From: Halobaculum sp. MBLA0143
GTDB taxonomy: Archaea; Halobacteriota; Halobacteria; Halobacteriales; Haloferacaceae
Reading direction: 5' to 3'
NCBI RefSeq assembly: GCF_041361465.1
Contig: NZ_JBGKAC010000001.1
Span: forward strand, 2,604,001-2,668,000
Length of the DNA stretch: 64,000 nt
In this document: positions 40,703 through 49,109 of the stretch, piece after piece
How the letters are laid out: each line of letters starts with the position of its first letter
How positions within the stretch are numbered: the first letter of the stretch is position 1
Notes under the pieces: model-generated
Told to the model about the DNA's origin: nothing
What the model saw: the letters and a program-made list of their open reading frames with translations, nothing else
The model's database searches: none
Made by a program: the position numbers and the translations under genes

Positions 40703-42358
40703 ATGCTGTCCCCGTCGGGAGCGTACACGACGGCGACGTTTCTGGCCGCGGGGGTGTCGTTGGCGGTCGCGGCGCGCGTGTACGGTCGTCGGGAGCCGTA
40801 CGCGGAGTCGTTCGTCGGGCTGATGATCGCTATCGCCGCCTGGTCCGGGCTGTACGGCGTCCAGCTGCTCGTGTCCGGGTTGGCGACGCGGCTCTCCGTG
40901 TTCCGAGTGATCGCGGTCGTCGGGGCGACGGTCCCGACGCTGTGGCTGTGGTTCACCGTCCAGTACACTGGCGCCGACTGGCTCGCCGACGCTCGTGAGG
41001 TGTTGCTCCTGGAGCCGGCTGTGTTCGTCGTGGCCGTCGTGACCAACCCCGCCCACGGGCTCGTCTGGGGGAGTCCGCGACTCGCCGTCGACACCGGCGT
41101 CACGTCGCTCATCGTCACGTTCGGGCCGGGGTTCCTCCTGCACGCGACGTACTCGTACCTCCTCGTCGCCGTCGGGCTCGTTCTCGTCGCTCGTGTCGCC
41201 GTCACCGGCCCGGTCGTCTCCGCTCGACAGTCCGCGCTCCTGATGCTCGGAGCGGTTCCGCCGTTCGTCGTCAACGTCGTCGAACTGCTCGTCGGTGGGC
41301 CGATTCCGGTCGACACGACGCCGTTCGCGTTCGTCGTCACCGGCGTCGTCTGGGGGCTGGCGTTGTTCCAGTTCGACCTCCTGCGCCGGACCGCCCCGGC
41401 ACGGCGCCAGGCACTCGAGGGTGTCGACAGCGGGTTGATCGTCACGGACGAGACGGGGGAGGTGGTCGAGATCGACGAACTCGCTCGCCGGGTGTTCGAC
41501 GGGGAGCCGACGGTCGGCGACAGTCTCCGACCGACGGTGGCAGACGGGGGCGACGGCGGCCTGCGGGGGCTCGACGGCGGCGACCGGACGGCAGTGATCG
41601 ACGACCGTCGGCGCGTGTTCGACACGACCGTCGAACCGTTGTCGGATCACCGCGGTCGGACGACTGGCTACGCCGTCGTCGTCCACGACGTGACGGCGCG
41701 GCACGCCTCGCGGAAGCGCTTGGAGGTAGCGAACAGGGTGTTGCGGCACAACCTCTCGAACGACCTCAACGTCGTCGTCGGCTACGCCAACCACGTCACC
41801 ACACGGAGTGACGACTCGGAGGTACGAGAGGCAGCGACGAAGATCCACGCCGCCGCGACGGGTCTGTTGGAGACGAGTGAGAAGGCCCGGGTGCTCGTGA
41901 ACTCCGAGACGAGCACCACCGACCCGGTCGCGGTCGAGCTGACGGAGCCGACCCGTCGTGTCGTCGAACAGTTCGAGTCGGTCGCCGACGTGCGTCTCTC
42001 CGTCACGGACGCGACCGCGACGGTCGAGAGCCGTCGAGACTACCGTACCGCGCTGTCGAATCTCGTCGAGAACGCGGTCGAACACCACGACGGCGACCCG
42101 ACCGTGTGGGTCGAGGTGACGACCGACACGGACGCCGACGAGGTGGTCGTGGCCGTCGCCGACGACGGGCCGGGCGTCCCGGACACGGACCGGCTCGCCG
42201 TCGTGCGCGGCACCGAGACCCCGTTGGAACACGCCAGCGGGCTCGGACTCTGGATCGCTCGGTGGACGGCGACGGCCGTCGGCGGCGAACTGTCGATCTC
42301 GGACCGCGAGCCGCGGGGAACGCGGGTGGAACTCCGGCTGCCGAGCGCAGAGTCGTGA
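40703..42358 (+). CDS. Membrane sensor histidine kinase
   Basis: A 551-residue kinase: an N-terminal seven-helix membrane sensor (about residues 5-225, the histidine-kinase 7TM type), a PAS-like domain (LEGVDSGLIVTDETGEVVEID), a dimerisation helix with the phospho-acceptor His in VLRHNLSNDLNVV and a GHKL ATPase with NLVENAVEHH (N box), VADDGPGVPD (G1) and GLGLWIARW (G2). No response regulator is adjacent, as is usual for haloarchaeal orphan kinases. The ligand sensed by the 7TM part is unknown. The ATG at 40703 places the first helix directly after the start. Confidence 0.92.
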   Translation: MLSPSGAYTTATFLAAGVSLAVAARVYGRREPYAESFVGLMIAIAAWSGLYGVQLLVSGLATRLSVFRVIAVVGATVPTLWLWFTVQYTGADWLADAREVLLLEPAVFVVAVVTNPAHGLVWGSPRLAVDTGVTSLIVTFGPGFLLHATYSYLLVAVGLVLVARVAVTGPVVSARQSALLMLGAVPPFVVNVVELLVGGPIPVDTTPFAFVVTGVVWGLALFQFDLLRRTAPARRQALEGVDSGLIVTDETGEVVEIDELARRVFDGEPTVGDSLRPTVADGGDGGLRGLDGGDRTAVIDDRRRVFDTTVEPLSDHRGRTTGYAVVVHDVTARHASRKRLEVANRVLRHNLSNDLNVVVGYANHVTTRSDDSEVREAATKIHAAATGLLETSEKARVLVNSETSTTDPVAVELTEPTRRVVEQFESVADVRLSVTDATATVESRRDYRTALSNLVENAVEHHDGDPTVWVEVTTDTDADEVVVAVADDGPGVPDTDRLAVVRGTETPLEHASGLGLWIARWTATAVGGELSISDREPRGTRVELRLPSAES

Positions 42359-42572
42359 CGCGACACGTCGAGTGGGCCACTGCCACACTCTGTTCGAAGT
42401 TCGGTGGCTGCCGAGTACTCCGATTCGGTGGAACGGTGACTGTGCGAACGCCGGCGGCTGCGGATGCGTTCGCGGCCACTCTCACTGAGTACTGAGCGTT
42501 CAGTGTTCCCCGCTGACCCCCTCACTGAGAGACTAGAGAAGAAATTTACCACAGAGCGTTCGTGTCGAGCGT

Positions 42573-42956
42573 ATGAGGTACGATCTGCCGGGTGTACTCG
42601 GAGCACTCGTCTGCACCGGACTTCTGTGTGTGGCTAGTGTTGTGTTCTCCCCTCTGGCGTACACATTACAGACAGCTCTGGTGCTCGTTACGGTTGCTTT
42701 TTTCAGTACGCTCTCTTTCGGGAGGGGCGGGGTCGAGCTGCTATCGACAGCGACGGCTGTCGTGTACGCCACGTTACTCTGCCTCTCCGTCGGTGCCGGC
42801 ATCGCAGAGCAGGTGACGGCGGTGGACGTGAGTTCGTTCCTCGGGGGACCGCTGAGTGCGGGGGCGTTTTTGTTGTACCTCGCGTGTGTGTACGCGGTCG
42901 TGGCCCGGCGGCTCAACCCCGACGACGGAGCCGGCTCGGTCGCCGGCCGCAGTTGA
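42573..42956 (+). CDS. Hypothetical four-helix membrane protein
   Basis: A 127-residue protein with four hydrophobic helices (VLGALVCTGLLCVASVVF, LQTALVLVTVAFFSTL, LLSTATAVVYATLLCLSVG, AGAFLLYLACVYAVVA) and a polar tail. I know no family. The gene follows a 214-base gap after the kinase gene that shows only a TATA-like AAATTTAC near 42543, and precedes the ligase gene by a few bases, suggesting co-transcription. Confidence 0.6.
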   Translation: MRYDLPGVLGALVCTGLLCVASVVFSPLAYTLQTALVLVTVAFFSTLSFGRGGVELLSTATAVVYATLLCLSVGAGIAEQVTAVDVSSFLGGPLSAGAFLLYLACVYAVVARRLNPDDGAGSVAGRS

Positions 42957-42983
42957 CTTGTGTGGCGCCGTCCGAGACCGGTC

Positions 42984-43844
42984 GTGACGACCGACACGGA
43001 CACCGACCGAGCGGCCCCCGGCCCGTTGGCCGACCGCGACTGGCGGCTGATCCGCGAGGAGGCCCGCGACGGCCCGACACAGATGGCCTTAGACGAGGTC
43101 GCCGCCGAGACCGCCGCCGCGGGTGGCCCCCGCACCGTCAGGCTGTACCGCTGGGAGCCCTCCTGTCTCTCCTTGGGGCGCCACCAAGACCCCGGCAGCG
43201 TCGACTGGGACGCCTGTCGCGCGGCCGGCGTCGACGTGACCCGGCGGCCGACCGGCGGCGGCGGCATCTACCACGACAACTTCGGCGACGTGTCCTACTC
43301 GGTGATCGCACCCGCGGACGAGCTGCCGGGCGACCTGATGGAGTCGTACCACCTCCTGTGTGAGCCAGTGCTGGCTGCGCTGCGGGCGCTCGGTGTCGAC
43401 GCCGACTACGCCGGAAGCGAACGGCCGACGATCCACCAGCCCGCCTGTTACCTCCGCGGGCTGAACCCCGCCCACGACGTTGTGAGCGACGGCGGCGCCG
43501 GTCGAAAGATCGCCGGCAACGCTCAACACCGTCAGCGCGAGGCGGTCGTCCAGCACGGGTCGATCTCCTTCGCGGTCGACGCCTCGGCGCACCTCGCTTG
43601 TTTCGCCGCGCCGGAGACGACGGCGACGGCGTTCCGCGACCGCGTCGCCGGCCTCGACGAACTCACCGACGCCGACCGGGCGACCGTCGTCGAACGGCTG
43701 GAGACGACACTCGCGGACTGGGCAGGAGGCGCCCCGGCAGGCGAGTGGACGGACGCAGAACTCGACCGCGCGGCGACGTTGGTCGACGAGAAGTACGGCC
43801 ACGACGACTGGGTGCGGGCGGACCCGCGGGAGCTGCGAGGGTAG
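42984..43844 (+). CDS. Lipoate/octanoyl-protein ligase family protein
   Basis: About 286 residues of the biotin/lipoate protein-ligase (BPL_LplA_LipB) fold. Motifs: QMALDEVAAE, RLYRWEPSCLSLGRHQ, DVTRRPTGGGGIYHDN (the RRxxGGGxVxH acyl-AMP motif) and RKIAGNAQHRQREAVVQHGSI (conserved Lys and QHGS). It would attach lipoate or octanoate to acyltransferase or GcvH proteins. The start may be GTG at 42984 or GTG at 42960, with the shorter form preferred because the extra residues are Arg-rich and do not belong to the fold. A C-terminal extension resembles the accessory domain. The preceding membrane-protein gene ends about 28 bases earlier. Confidence 0.85.
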   Translation: MTTDTDTDRAAPGPLADRDWRLIREEARDGPTQMALDEVAAETAAAGGPRTVRLYRWEPSCLSLGRHQDPGSVDWDACRAAGVDVTRRPTGGGGIYHDNFGDVSYSVIAPADELPGDLMESYHLLCEPVLAALRALGVDADYAGSERPTIHQPACYLRGLNPAHDVVSDGGAGRKIAGNAQHRQREAVVQHGSISFAVDASAHLACFAAPETTATAFRDRVAGLDELTDADRATVVERLETTLADWAGGAPAGEWTDAELDRAATLVDEKYGHDDWVRADPRELRG

Positions 43845-43949
43845 CGACGCCGGCGCGTCTCGCCGGTCGTCGGACTCTGTCCGTGCGAGCGGCGAGACGG
43901 TCGGGCGTGCGACGCTACGAACCGACTCACCGAGATACCGAGTGACACG

Positions 43950-44132
43950 ATGGAGACACGCGCTCGACTCGCACTGATCGGACTCTGTCTCGTCACGCTC
44001 GTCGTGATGGGGACCGCGTACGCGCTCGGAGAGACCGGCGCGTACTGGTGGCCGCGGCTGGCCGTGACAGTCGGATCGCTCGGCTTACTGTCGGGTGACT
44101 CCCTCTGGCGACGCTGGACCGGGGTCGAGTGA
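43950..44132 (+). CDS. Small two-helix membrane protein
   Basis: A 60-residue protein with two hydrophobic helices (LALIGLCLVTLVVMGTAYAL and RLAVTVGSLGLLSG) and a basic-aromatic end. The ATG at 43950 follows ...GATACCGAGTGACACG. Its compact pattern suggests a true gene, but I recognise no family. It lies between the ligase gene and the convergent amphi-Trp gene. Confidence 0.5.
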   Translation: METRARLALIGLCLVTLVVMGTAYALGETGAYWWPRLAVTVGSLGLLSGDSLWRRWTGVE

Positions 44133-44207
44133 CGACAGACGGCAGTCACCGTGTCGTGGCCGTGCTCACGGCCTGCGTGTGGCCGAGCGGCAGGATCGTG
44201 GAGACGA

Positions 44208-44480
44208 CTACTCGACTTCCAGCTCCTCGTTGGACCCCTCCTCCGACCAGCCGAGTTCGAGCCCGACGTTCAGTTCCTTCGATCCGTCCTGTGGGCCGTC
44301 GCGTTCCACCGCCACGCCGAACCGCGGGCGGACGGGCGGCTCCAGCGTGACGGCGTCCTCGCCGGCCTGTAGCGTGATCGGCGTCCCGTTCTCCAGGTTG
44401 TCGGCGATGGTCCGGAGGATGGTCGCCACGTCTGCACGTCGTCGCTCGTTCTCGACCTCGAACACGACTTCTTCTGACAT
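44208..44480 (-). CDS. Amphi-Trp domain protein
   Basis: A 90-residue protein of the amphi-Trp family: EEVVFEVENERRRADVATIL at the start, LENGTPITLQAGEDAVTLEPP in the middle and the ELNVGLELGWSEE signature with the Trp on an amphipathic strand near the end. The family is widespread in haloarchaea, small and cytoplasmic, with no known biochemical role. It is a single gene, convergent with the small membrane protein gene. Confidence 0.88.
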   Translation of the reverse strand: MSEEVVFEVENERRRADVATILRTIADNLENGTPITLQAGEDAVTLEPPVRPRFGVAVERDGPQDGSKELNVGLELGWSEEGSNEELEVE

Positions 44481-44670
44481 ACACGGACGCTACGCGCTCC
44501 AGGGAAGTAAATTCGTGTGTCGCTACAGTTTGTAACGAGACCGTGAGACGACGGGAACACGGACGTCGCCGCCGCTGGACGGGCAGACTCGTCACGTCGG
44601 CGTCGGCCGGCCACCGCCCCGGACCGCCGACACCGACGCGACTTTAGCACGCGCGACCCCACTGTCGTCC

Positions 44671-45504
44671 GTGACAGTCAACATCGGCGCACACACCTCC
44701 ATCGCCGGCGGCGCGGACAACGCCGTCGACGAGCAGGCGGAGATCGGCGGCAACTGCGGACAGATCTTCAGCCACAGCCCGCAGGTGTGGCAGGACCCGA
44801 ACATCGAGGACGACGAGGCAGAGCGGTTCCGGGCCGCCTCCACGGACCACGACATCGGGCCGTGGGTGATCCACTCCTCGTACCTCGTCAACCTCTGTAC
44901 GCCGAAAGACGATCTCCGGGCCAAGAGCATCGACTCCATGCAGAAGGAGGTCGACGCCGCAGCCAAGCTGGGAGTCGACTACGTCAACGTCCACCTCGGC
45001 GCCCACACCGGTGCCGGCGTCGAGCAGGGGCTGGACAACGCCGCGAGCGCGCTGGACGAACTGGACGTGCCCGACGAGGTGACGGTGCTCGTCGAGTCCG
45101 ACGCCGGCTCCGGCACGAAGCTGGGCGGCGAGTTCGACCACCTCGCGGCCGTCCACGACCGGACGGACCTGGAGATCGGCTTCTGTCTCGACACCGCTCA
45201 CGTATTCGCGGCCGGCTACGACCTGTCGACGCCGGCCGCCGTCGACGAGACGGTCGCCGCCTTCGACGAGACCGTCGGGCTCGAACACCTCCACTGTCTC
45301 CACCTCAACGACTCCAAACACGAGTGCGGGACGAACAAGGACGAACACGCCCACCTCGGCGACGGTCACATCGGCGACGCCGGCGTCGATCGGATCGTCA
45401 ACCACCCAGACCTCCGAGAACTGCCGTTCGTGTTGGAGACCCCCACCGAGGACGGGCGTAGCTTCGCGTGGAACGTAGAGCGCGTCCGGGAGCTGCGGGC
45501 GTAG
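44671..45504 (+). CDS. nfo: Endonuclease IV (AP endonuclease)
   Basis: A 277-residue TIM-barrel enzyme cutting DNA 5' to abasic sites in base-excision repair. The three-zinc site residues are in [55 protein letters not shown] (split by the DSK and HxHLG motifs) and [10 protein letters not shown]. The N-terminus ([14 protein letters not shown]) fixes the GTG start at 44671. Length fits the family exactly. It precedes a CPBP peptidase gene by 40 bases on the same strand. Confidence 0.96.
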   Translation: MTVNIGAHTSIAGGADNAVDEQAEIGGNCGQIFSHSPQVWQDPNIEDDEAERFRAASTDHDIGPWVIHSSYLVNLCTPKDDLRAKSIDSMQKEVDAAAKLGVDYVNVHLGAHTGAGVEQGLDNAASALDELDVPDEVTVLVESDAGSGTKLGGEFDHLAAVHDRTDLEIGFCLDTAHVFAAGYDLSTPAAVDETVAAFDETVGLEHLHCLHLNDSKHECGTNKDEHAHLGDGHIGDAGVDRIVNHPDLRELPFVLETPTEDGRSFAWNVERVRELRA

Positions 45505-45544
45505 ACCGCCGGAGCTTTGCCGTACGGCCGGTCACGGTCTTCTC

Positions 45545-46264
45545 GTGTCACTCGCCACCACGGTGTACGCGGCACTGGCGCTGCTCGGGACCGTCGCGGT
45601 CGTGTTCGTCGTCCAGACCGCAGACGAGGGAGAGATAACCGCCAGCGACCTCGGTCCGCCGCGGGCGGTCGCTCGTGGGTTCCTCGAGACCTCGCTCCCG
45701 CCGCTCTCGGTGCTCGCCGCCGTCACGGCCGTCGGGGTCGTCGTCGGCGACCTGGACCTGGGGACGCTCGGACTCGGGCCGGCGGCGCGCACCCCCGCCG
45801 CGGTCGCCGCCGGGCTCGGGCTCGGCGCCGGGATGTCGGTGCTGGCGATCGTCCAGGTCTGGCTGCTCGGCCGGCTAGGTGTCTCGGTCGAAGACACCGC
45901 CGCGAGCGTGTACCCCGACAGCTACGCCGGGCTGGGGTGGTACACCGTCGGCTACGCCGGCCAGTCGACGATGGAGGAGGCGCTCTTCCGCGCCGGGCTC
46001 GTCGGCGCCGTCCCGGCCGTGATCCCCGTTTCGCCGCCGCTCGCGGTCGTACTCGGGGCCGTCGCCTTCGGGCTGGCACACGCCGACCGCGCCCCGGGCG
46101 GGGTCGTGGTCACGGCGACGACCGGACTCGTCTACGGCGTCGGCTTCCTCCTCTTCGGGCTCCCGGCGGTCGCCGTCGGCCACACTTTCCAGAACCTCGT
46201 CGACGCCACGAACAAGCGATTCCGCGCCGACAGCGACCGCTTCACGACGCCGGGCGAGGAGTGA
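45545..46264 (+). CDS. CPBP-family intramembrane glutamic protease
   Basis: A 239-residue membrane protein with about six helices and the CPBP catalytic motifs: MEEALFRAGL (EExxxR), FGLAHADRA (FxxxH) and GHTFQNLVDATNKRF (HxxxN). It belongs to the CAAX/Abi protease clan; substrates are unknown. It starts with GTG at 45545 (VSLATTVYAAL). Its last 23 bases overlap the 3' end of the convergent pilin-like gene. Confidence 0.88.
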   Translation: MSLATTVYAALALLGTVAVVFVVQTADEGEITASDLGPPRAVARGFLETSLPPLSVLAAVTAVGVVVGDLDLGTLGLGPAARTPAAVAAGLGLGAGMSVLAIVQVWLLGRLGVSVEDTAASVYPDSYAGLGWYTVGYAGQSTMEEALFRAGLVGAVPAVIPVSPPLAVVLGAVAFGLAHADRAPGGVVVTATTGLVYGVGFLLFGLPAVAVGHTFQNLVDATNKRFRADSDRFTTPGEE

Positions 46265-46811
46265 CCGTCGTCCCGGCCGCTGTCTCGAACACTCGCACGA
46301 CGGTCGTCCGCCCGCTCGGACCGACGACGCGCACCTCGAGCGCGACCGCGACGACGTACGCCTCTCCGGCGCGCTCCTGGAGCACGACCCCGTCACGGGC
46401 GACACAGTCGCCGAACTGTCGGTTCGGGCCGCCGGGACAGGAGGCGTCGGCCCACGACGCGGCGACGGTCGCGTTGCGTCGCACGCGCACGGAGACGCCT
46501 CGATCCAGCCGTGCGGTCTCGATCCCGCGGCGGTCCGGGCGGAGCGTCCGGTCGAACGCGGAGCGCGTCGCCGTCCGGTTCGTCCAGTCGTCGCCCGCGA
46601 CGGCCCGGGAGGCGTTGCCGACGGCACGCGCCAGCGCGCGGACGACGCGATCCGTCTCGTGGCCCGGCTCCGTTCGAGCGGCGACGTCCGGGTGGGCACC
46701 CAACTGGAGGTACGCGAACACGACCGGGAGCAACGCTAACGCCGCCAGCGCTGCCGCGAGTACGACGAGCTGGCCACGGTCGGCTCCGGCGTGACGAGTC
46801 ACGCGTACCAC
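46242..46811 (-). CDS. Pilin-like protein 5 of the pilus operon
   Basis: A 189-residue protein with the type IV pilin pattern: a short basic leader ending RGQ and a long hydrophobic helix (LVVLAAALAALALLPVVFAYLQLG), then an extracellular domain with one likely disulfide (SCPGGPNRQFGDC) and several Asn sequons. It is the last gene of a seven-gene operon and its start overlaps the previous gene by 13 bases. It probably forms a minor pilin or pseudopilin. The family is haloarchaea-specific as I remember it (DUF726x series). Confidence 0.7.
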   Translation of the reverse strand: MVRVTRHAGADRGQLVVLAAALAALALLPVVFAYLQLGAHPDVAARTEPGHETDRVVRALARAVGNASRAVAGDDWTNRTATRSAFDRTLRPDRRGIETARLDRGVSVRVRRNATVAASWADASCPGGPNRQFGDCVARDGVVLQERAGEAYVVAVALEVRVVGPSGRTTVVRVFETAAGTTVTPRPAS

Positions 46812-47206
46812 ACCTGGATCACCACCGGTCCGTGTCGGGTCGGTACCGTCGCCCGACCGGTCGCCGTCGCCCGCGGGATCGGGTCGCCGACGACGCCGTG
46901 CGGTGTTCGGAGTCGAAACTGGAGGTTGTCACCGAGGGTGGCCGCGACGCGCCGGCGGAGCGCTCCCCGTTCCCGCTCGAACGCCGCCCGCGAGGCAGCG
47001 ACCTCGGTCAGCCGGCTGCGGTCGGCGTGTCGCGGCGGCGCCCCGGTCAACACCGTCGCGGCGTCGCCGGCGTAGGCGTCGAGCTGTGTCTCGTCCGTCG
47101 ACGGCGTCGGGAGACTCGCGCCGAACCCGCCCGCGACGGCGAGCAACAGCAACACGCCGACCCCGGCCTCGACGACCGACAGCGACAGCTGCCCGCGGTC
47201 AGGCAC
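46799..47206 (-). CDS. Pilin-like protein 4 of the pilus operon
   Basis: A 135-residue protein opening PDRGQLSLSVVEAGVGVLLLLAVAGGFG: a very short leader, the RGQ processing-type site and an alpha-helical pilin stem. The rest is a small beta-rich domain ending VVIQVWYA. It overlaps both neighbours (8 bases with the previous gene, 13 with the next), implying translational coupling. Peptidase cleavage before Q or at the G-Q bond is expected by analogy with archaeal prepilins. Confidence 0.7.
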   Translation of the reverse strand: MPDRGQLSLSVVEAGVGVLLLLAVAGGFGASLPTPSTDETQLDAYAGDAATVLTGAPPRHADRSRLTEVAASRAAFERERGALRRRVAATLGDNLQFRLRTPHGVVGDPIPRATATGRATVPTRHGPVVIQVWYA

Positions 47207-47852
47207 CGACGGTCACCTCCAGGCGTGCCTTCCGAGTCCGAGTCGGGAACGTCGTCACGGTGACGGTACCGGTGCCGGCGAAGTTCACGCGCAGCGTCGC
47301 CCGTCGGCTGACGGCGACGGTCGCCGTCCCCCGGAGTCCGTCGGGGCGTGCCAACACGAGCCGGCCGTCGACGCGCACCCGGGTGACGGACGCGTTCCGG
47401 AAGTCGAATCGGATTCGATCCGTCCGCCGGGGGAAGACGAGCCCGGCCGCCGCCGGCACCGACCGCGTCCGGGGAGTGGTCGTCGCCACCGTGACGATCC
47501 GGCGGTGTGTCGGGCCGACGGGGTCGCCCCGGACCGCGAGCACGGTGTCGTCCAGTTCGACCCGGACGGCGCGGTCGCGCAGCGCCGGGACGCTCGCCGT
47601 GACGGCAGCGGTGTCCAGGTCGGCGACCGCGTCGGCGTCGAGGACGTTCGGCCGGACGGCGAGCGGGCCGTCGGCGGCGACGAGTCGCCCGGCCGTGGCG
47701 ACGGCGGCGTGGCGCGCCCCGGCAGGTCGGTCGGCGCCGGCGAAGGCGGCGTCCGCGAGCGCGAGCGTCCCCGTGACGGCGGCGACGACGAGCAGGACGG
47801 CCACCCCGAGCGCGAGGAGGTTCGCCTGGCCGCGGGCACGAGACGGAGTCAC
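47199..47852 (-). CDS. Pilin-like protein 3 of the pilus operon
   Basis: A 217-residue protein (GTG start at 47852, TPSRARGQANLLALGVAV) with a basic leader, RGQ site and hydrophobic stem, then a periplasmic-type domain of beta-strands with a C-terminal FAGTGTVTVTTFPTRT segment. The start overlaps the previous stop by four bases (GTGA), which settles it against the longer frame to 48101. It is likely a structural or minor pilin of the same filament. Confidence 0.7.
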   Translation of the reverse strand: MTPSRARGQANLLALGVAVLLVVAAVTGTLALADAAFAGADRPAGARHAAVATAGRLVAADGPLAVRPNVLDADAVADLDTAAVTASVPALRDRAVRVELDDTVLAVRGDPVGPTHRRIVTVATTTPRTRSVPAAAGLVFPRRTDRIRFDFRNASVTRVRVDGRLVLARPDGLRGTATVAVSRRATLRVNFAGTGTVTVTTFPTRTRKARLEVTVGA

Positions 47853-48316
47853 GCCACACCCCCGGACTGGAGTCGGACGACGACGCCGTCGTCGTGTGTT
47901 TCGACGACGACGACGGTGTGATCGGTGCTGTGCCAGGTCCCCGTCACGCGGTGGACCCGGTCGGGGACGACCACGGTCACTCCGACGGTTACTGCCGGGT
48001 TCGGGTGGACGAGCCGGAGTCGCCCGTCGTCGGCGACGACGCGGTACGGCTTGCCGCGGAGCCGCGACGGCAGCGGCACCCGTCGGCGAACCGACACCCA
48101 ACGGCCCGGCGGCGGCACCGCGCGCTCGACACGCGTCGCCGCCGCCGTCAGGTGTCGCTGTGCGAGCTCCCGGCCGGCCCGGTCGCGGTACTCCGGCACC
48201 GCGCTGCCACCGAGTGTCGCCGTCAGCCCGCCGACGAGTAAGACGACGATTCCGACCTCCAGCAGCTTGCCGACTGTCGGCGTCACGGCCCGCGTCCGCC
48301 CCTCTCCGTCAGACAC
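47849..48316 (-). CDS. Pilin-like protein 2 of the pilus operon
   Basis: A 155-residue protein (GTG start at 48316, SDGEGRTRAVTPTVGKLLEVG) with an N-terminal hydrophobic stem IVVLLVGGLTATLGG followed by PEYRDRAGRELAQRHLTAAATRVE, an amphipathic helix typical of pseudopilins, and a strand-rich end. No RGQ motif occurs here; VGK/LLE could be the processing site. It overlaps its neighbours by 8 and 4 bases. Confidence 0.65.
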   Translation of the reverse strand: MSDGEGRTRAVTPTVGKLLEVGIVVLLVGGLTATLGGSAVPEYRDRAGRELAQRHLTAAATRVERAVPPPGRWVSVRRRVPLPSRLRGKPYRVVADDGRLRLVHPNPAVTVGVTVVVPDRVHRVTGTWHSTDHTVVVVETHDDGVVVRLQSGGVA

Positions 48317-49109
48317 GTTCCACCTCCAGCCCGAGCCGGTGGACGACGAACACGACGCGACGGTCGGCGACGTGGACGACCACGCTCGGGACGCCGTCGT
48401 CGTCGAAGTCACGTCGCGACACGGAGCCGACGCGAGCGAGGGCGTCGGCGACGGCCGCCGGCGTCGCGGTCTCGACGGCGACACGCCAGTCTCCGGTCGG
48501 GTGTCGTGTCGCCTCGTGTGAGACGTTCGTCCGGAGTCGGAGCCGCGTTCGCGGTGCGTCGGGAACGCCGCCGACGGCGAGCGAGACGCCGGCGGAGTCT
48601 GCGGGGGCACCCAGCGCCGCGACGCCGACGACGAGACTGCCGGCCGCGCGCCGCAGCCGTGGCGGCCGGACGACCGTCGCCACACCCGGCGGCCCACGGA
48701 CGACCCCGCCGGCGACGGCGGCGACCCGGGTGTCCCCGTTCCGGTACACGAACGCGTCCGTCCGTAGCCGTCGGACCGTCCCGGTGTCGTTCAACAGTCT
48801 GACCGTCCGCGGGACGGTCTCCAGACGGCCAGCGGCGAGTTCGACGGTTGCCGTGTGGCTGCCGGTGACCCGCCTGGGTTGGATCGCGTCCACGACCGCA
48901 CCGGCGACGCGGCGTTCTCGGACCTCCGCCGTGCCAGCGTCGACGGTGGTGGCGACGGCGGCCGTCAGTCCGCCGAGGCTGACGACCGTCACGGCCACGA
49001 GGAGCGCCACGCCGACGACGTGTGACTGTCCGCGGCCGTGTCGGGGCTGTCGGCGGCCGGGAGGGCAGTGACGTGTCGTGCGGCCGTCGGGGCGACGCCG
49101 TCGGGTCAC
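48309..49109 (-). CDS. Pilin-like protein 1 of the pilus operon
   Basis: A 266-residue protein (GTG start at 49109, overlapping the TadC-like stop by four bases). The leader is basic (GRRQPRHGRGQ) and the stem SHVVGVALLVAVTVVSLGGLTAAV resembles archaeal archaellin/pilin starts of the 'PVIGVVLLVAVTV' kind. The larger outer domain contains Asn sequons and a C-terminal VVVHVADRRVVFVV. It may be the main pilin of the system. Confidence 0.7.
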   Translation of the reverse strand: MTRRRRPDGRTTRHCPPGRRQPRHGRGQSHVVGVALLVAVTVVSLGGLTAAVATTVDAGTAEVRERRVAGAVVDAIQPRRVTGSHTATVELAAGRLETVPRTVRLLNDTGTVRRLRTDAFVYRNGDTRVAAVAGGVVRGPPGVATVVRPPRLRRAAGSLVVGVAALGAPADSAGVSLAVGGVPDAPRTRLRLRTNVSHEATRHPTGDWRVAVETATPAAVADALARVGSVSRRDFDDDGVPSVVVHVADRRVVFVVHRLGLEVERV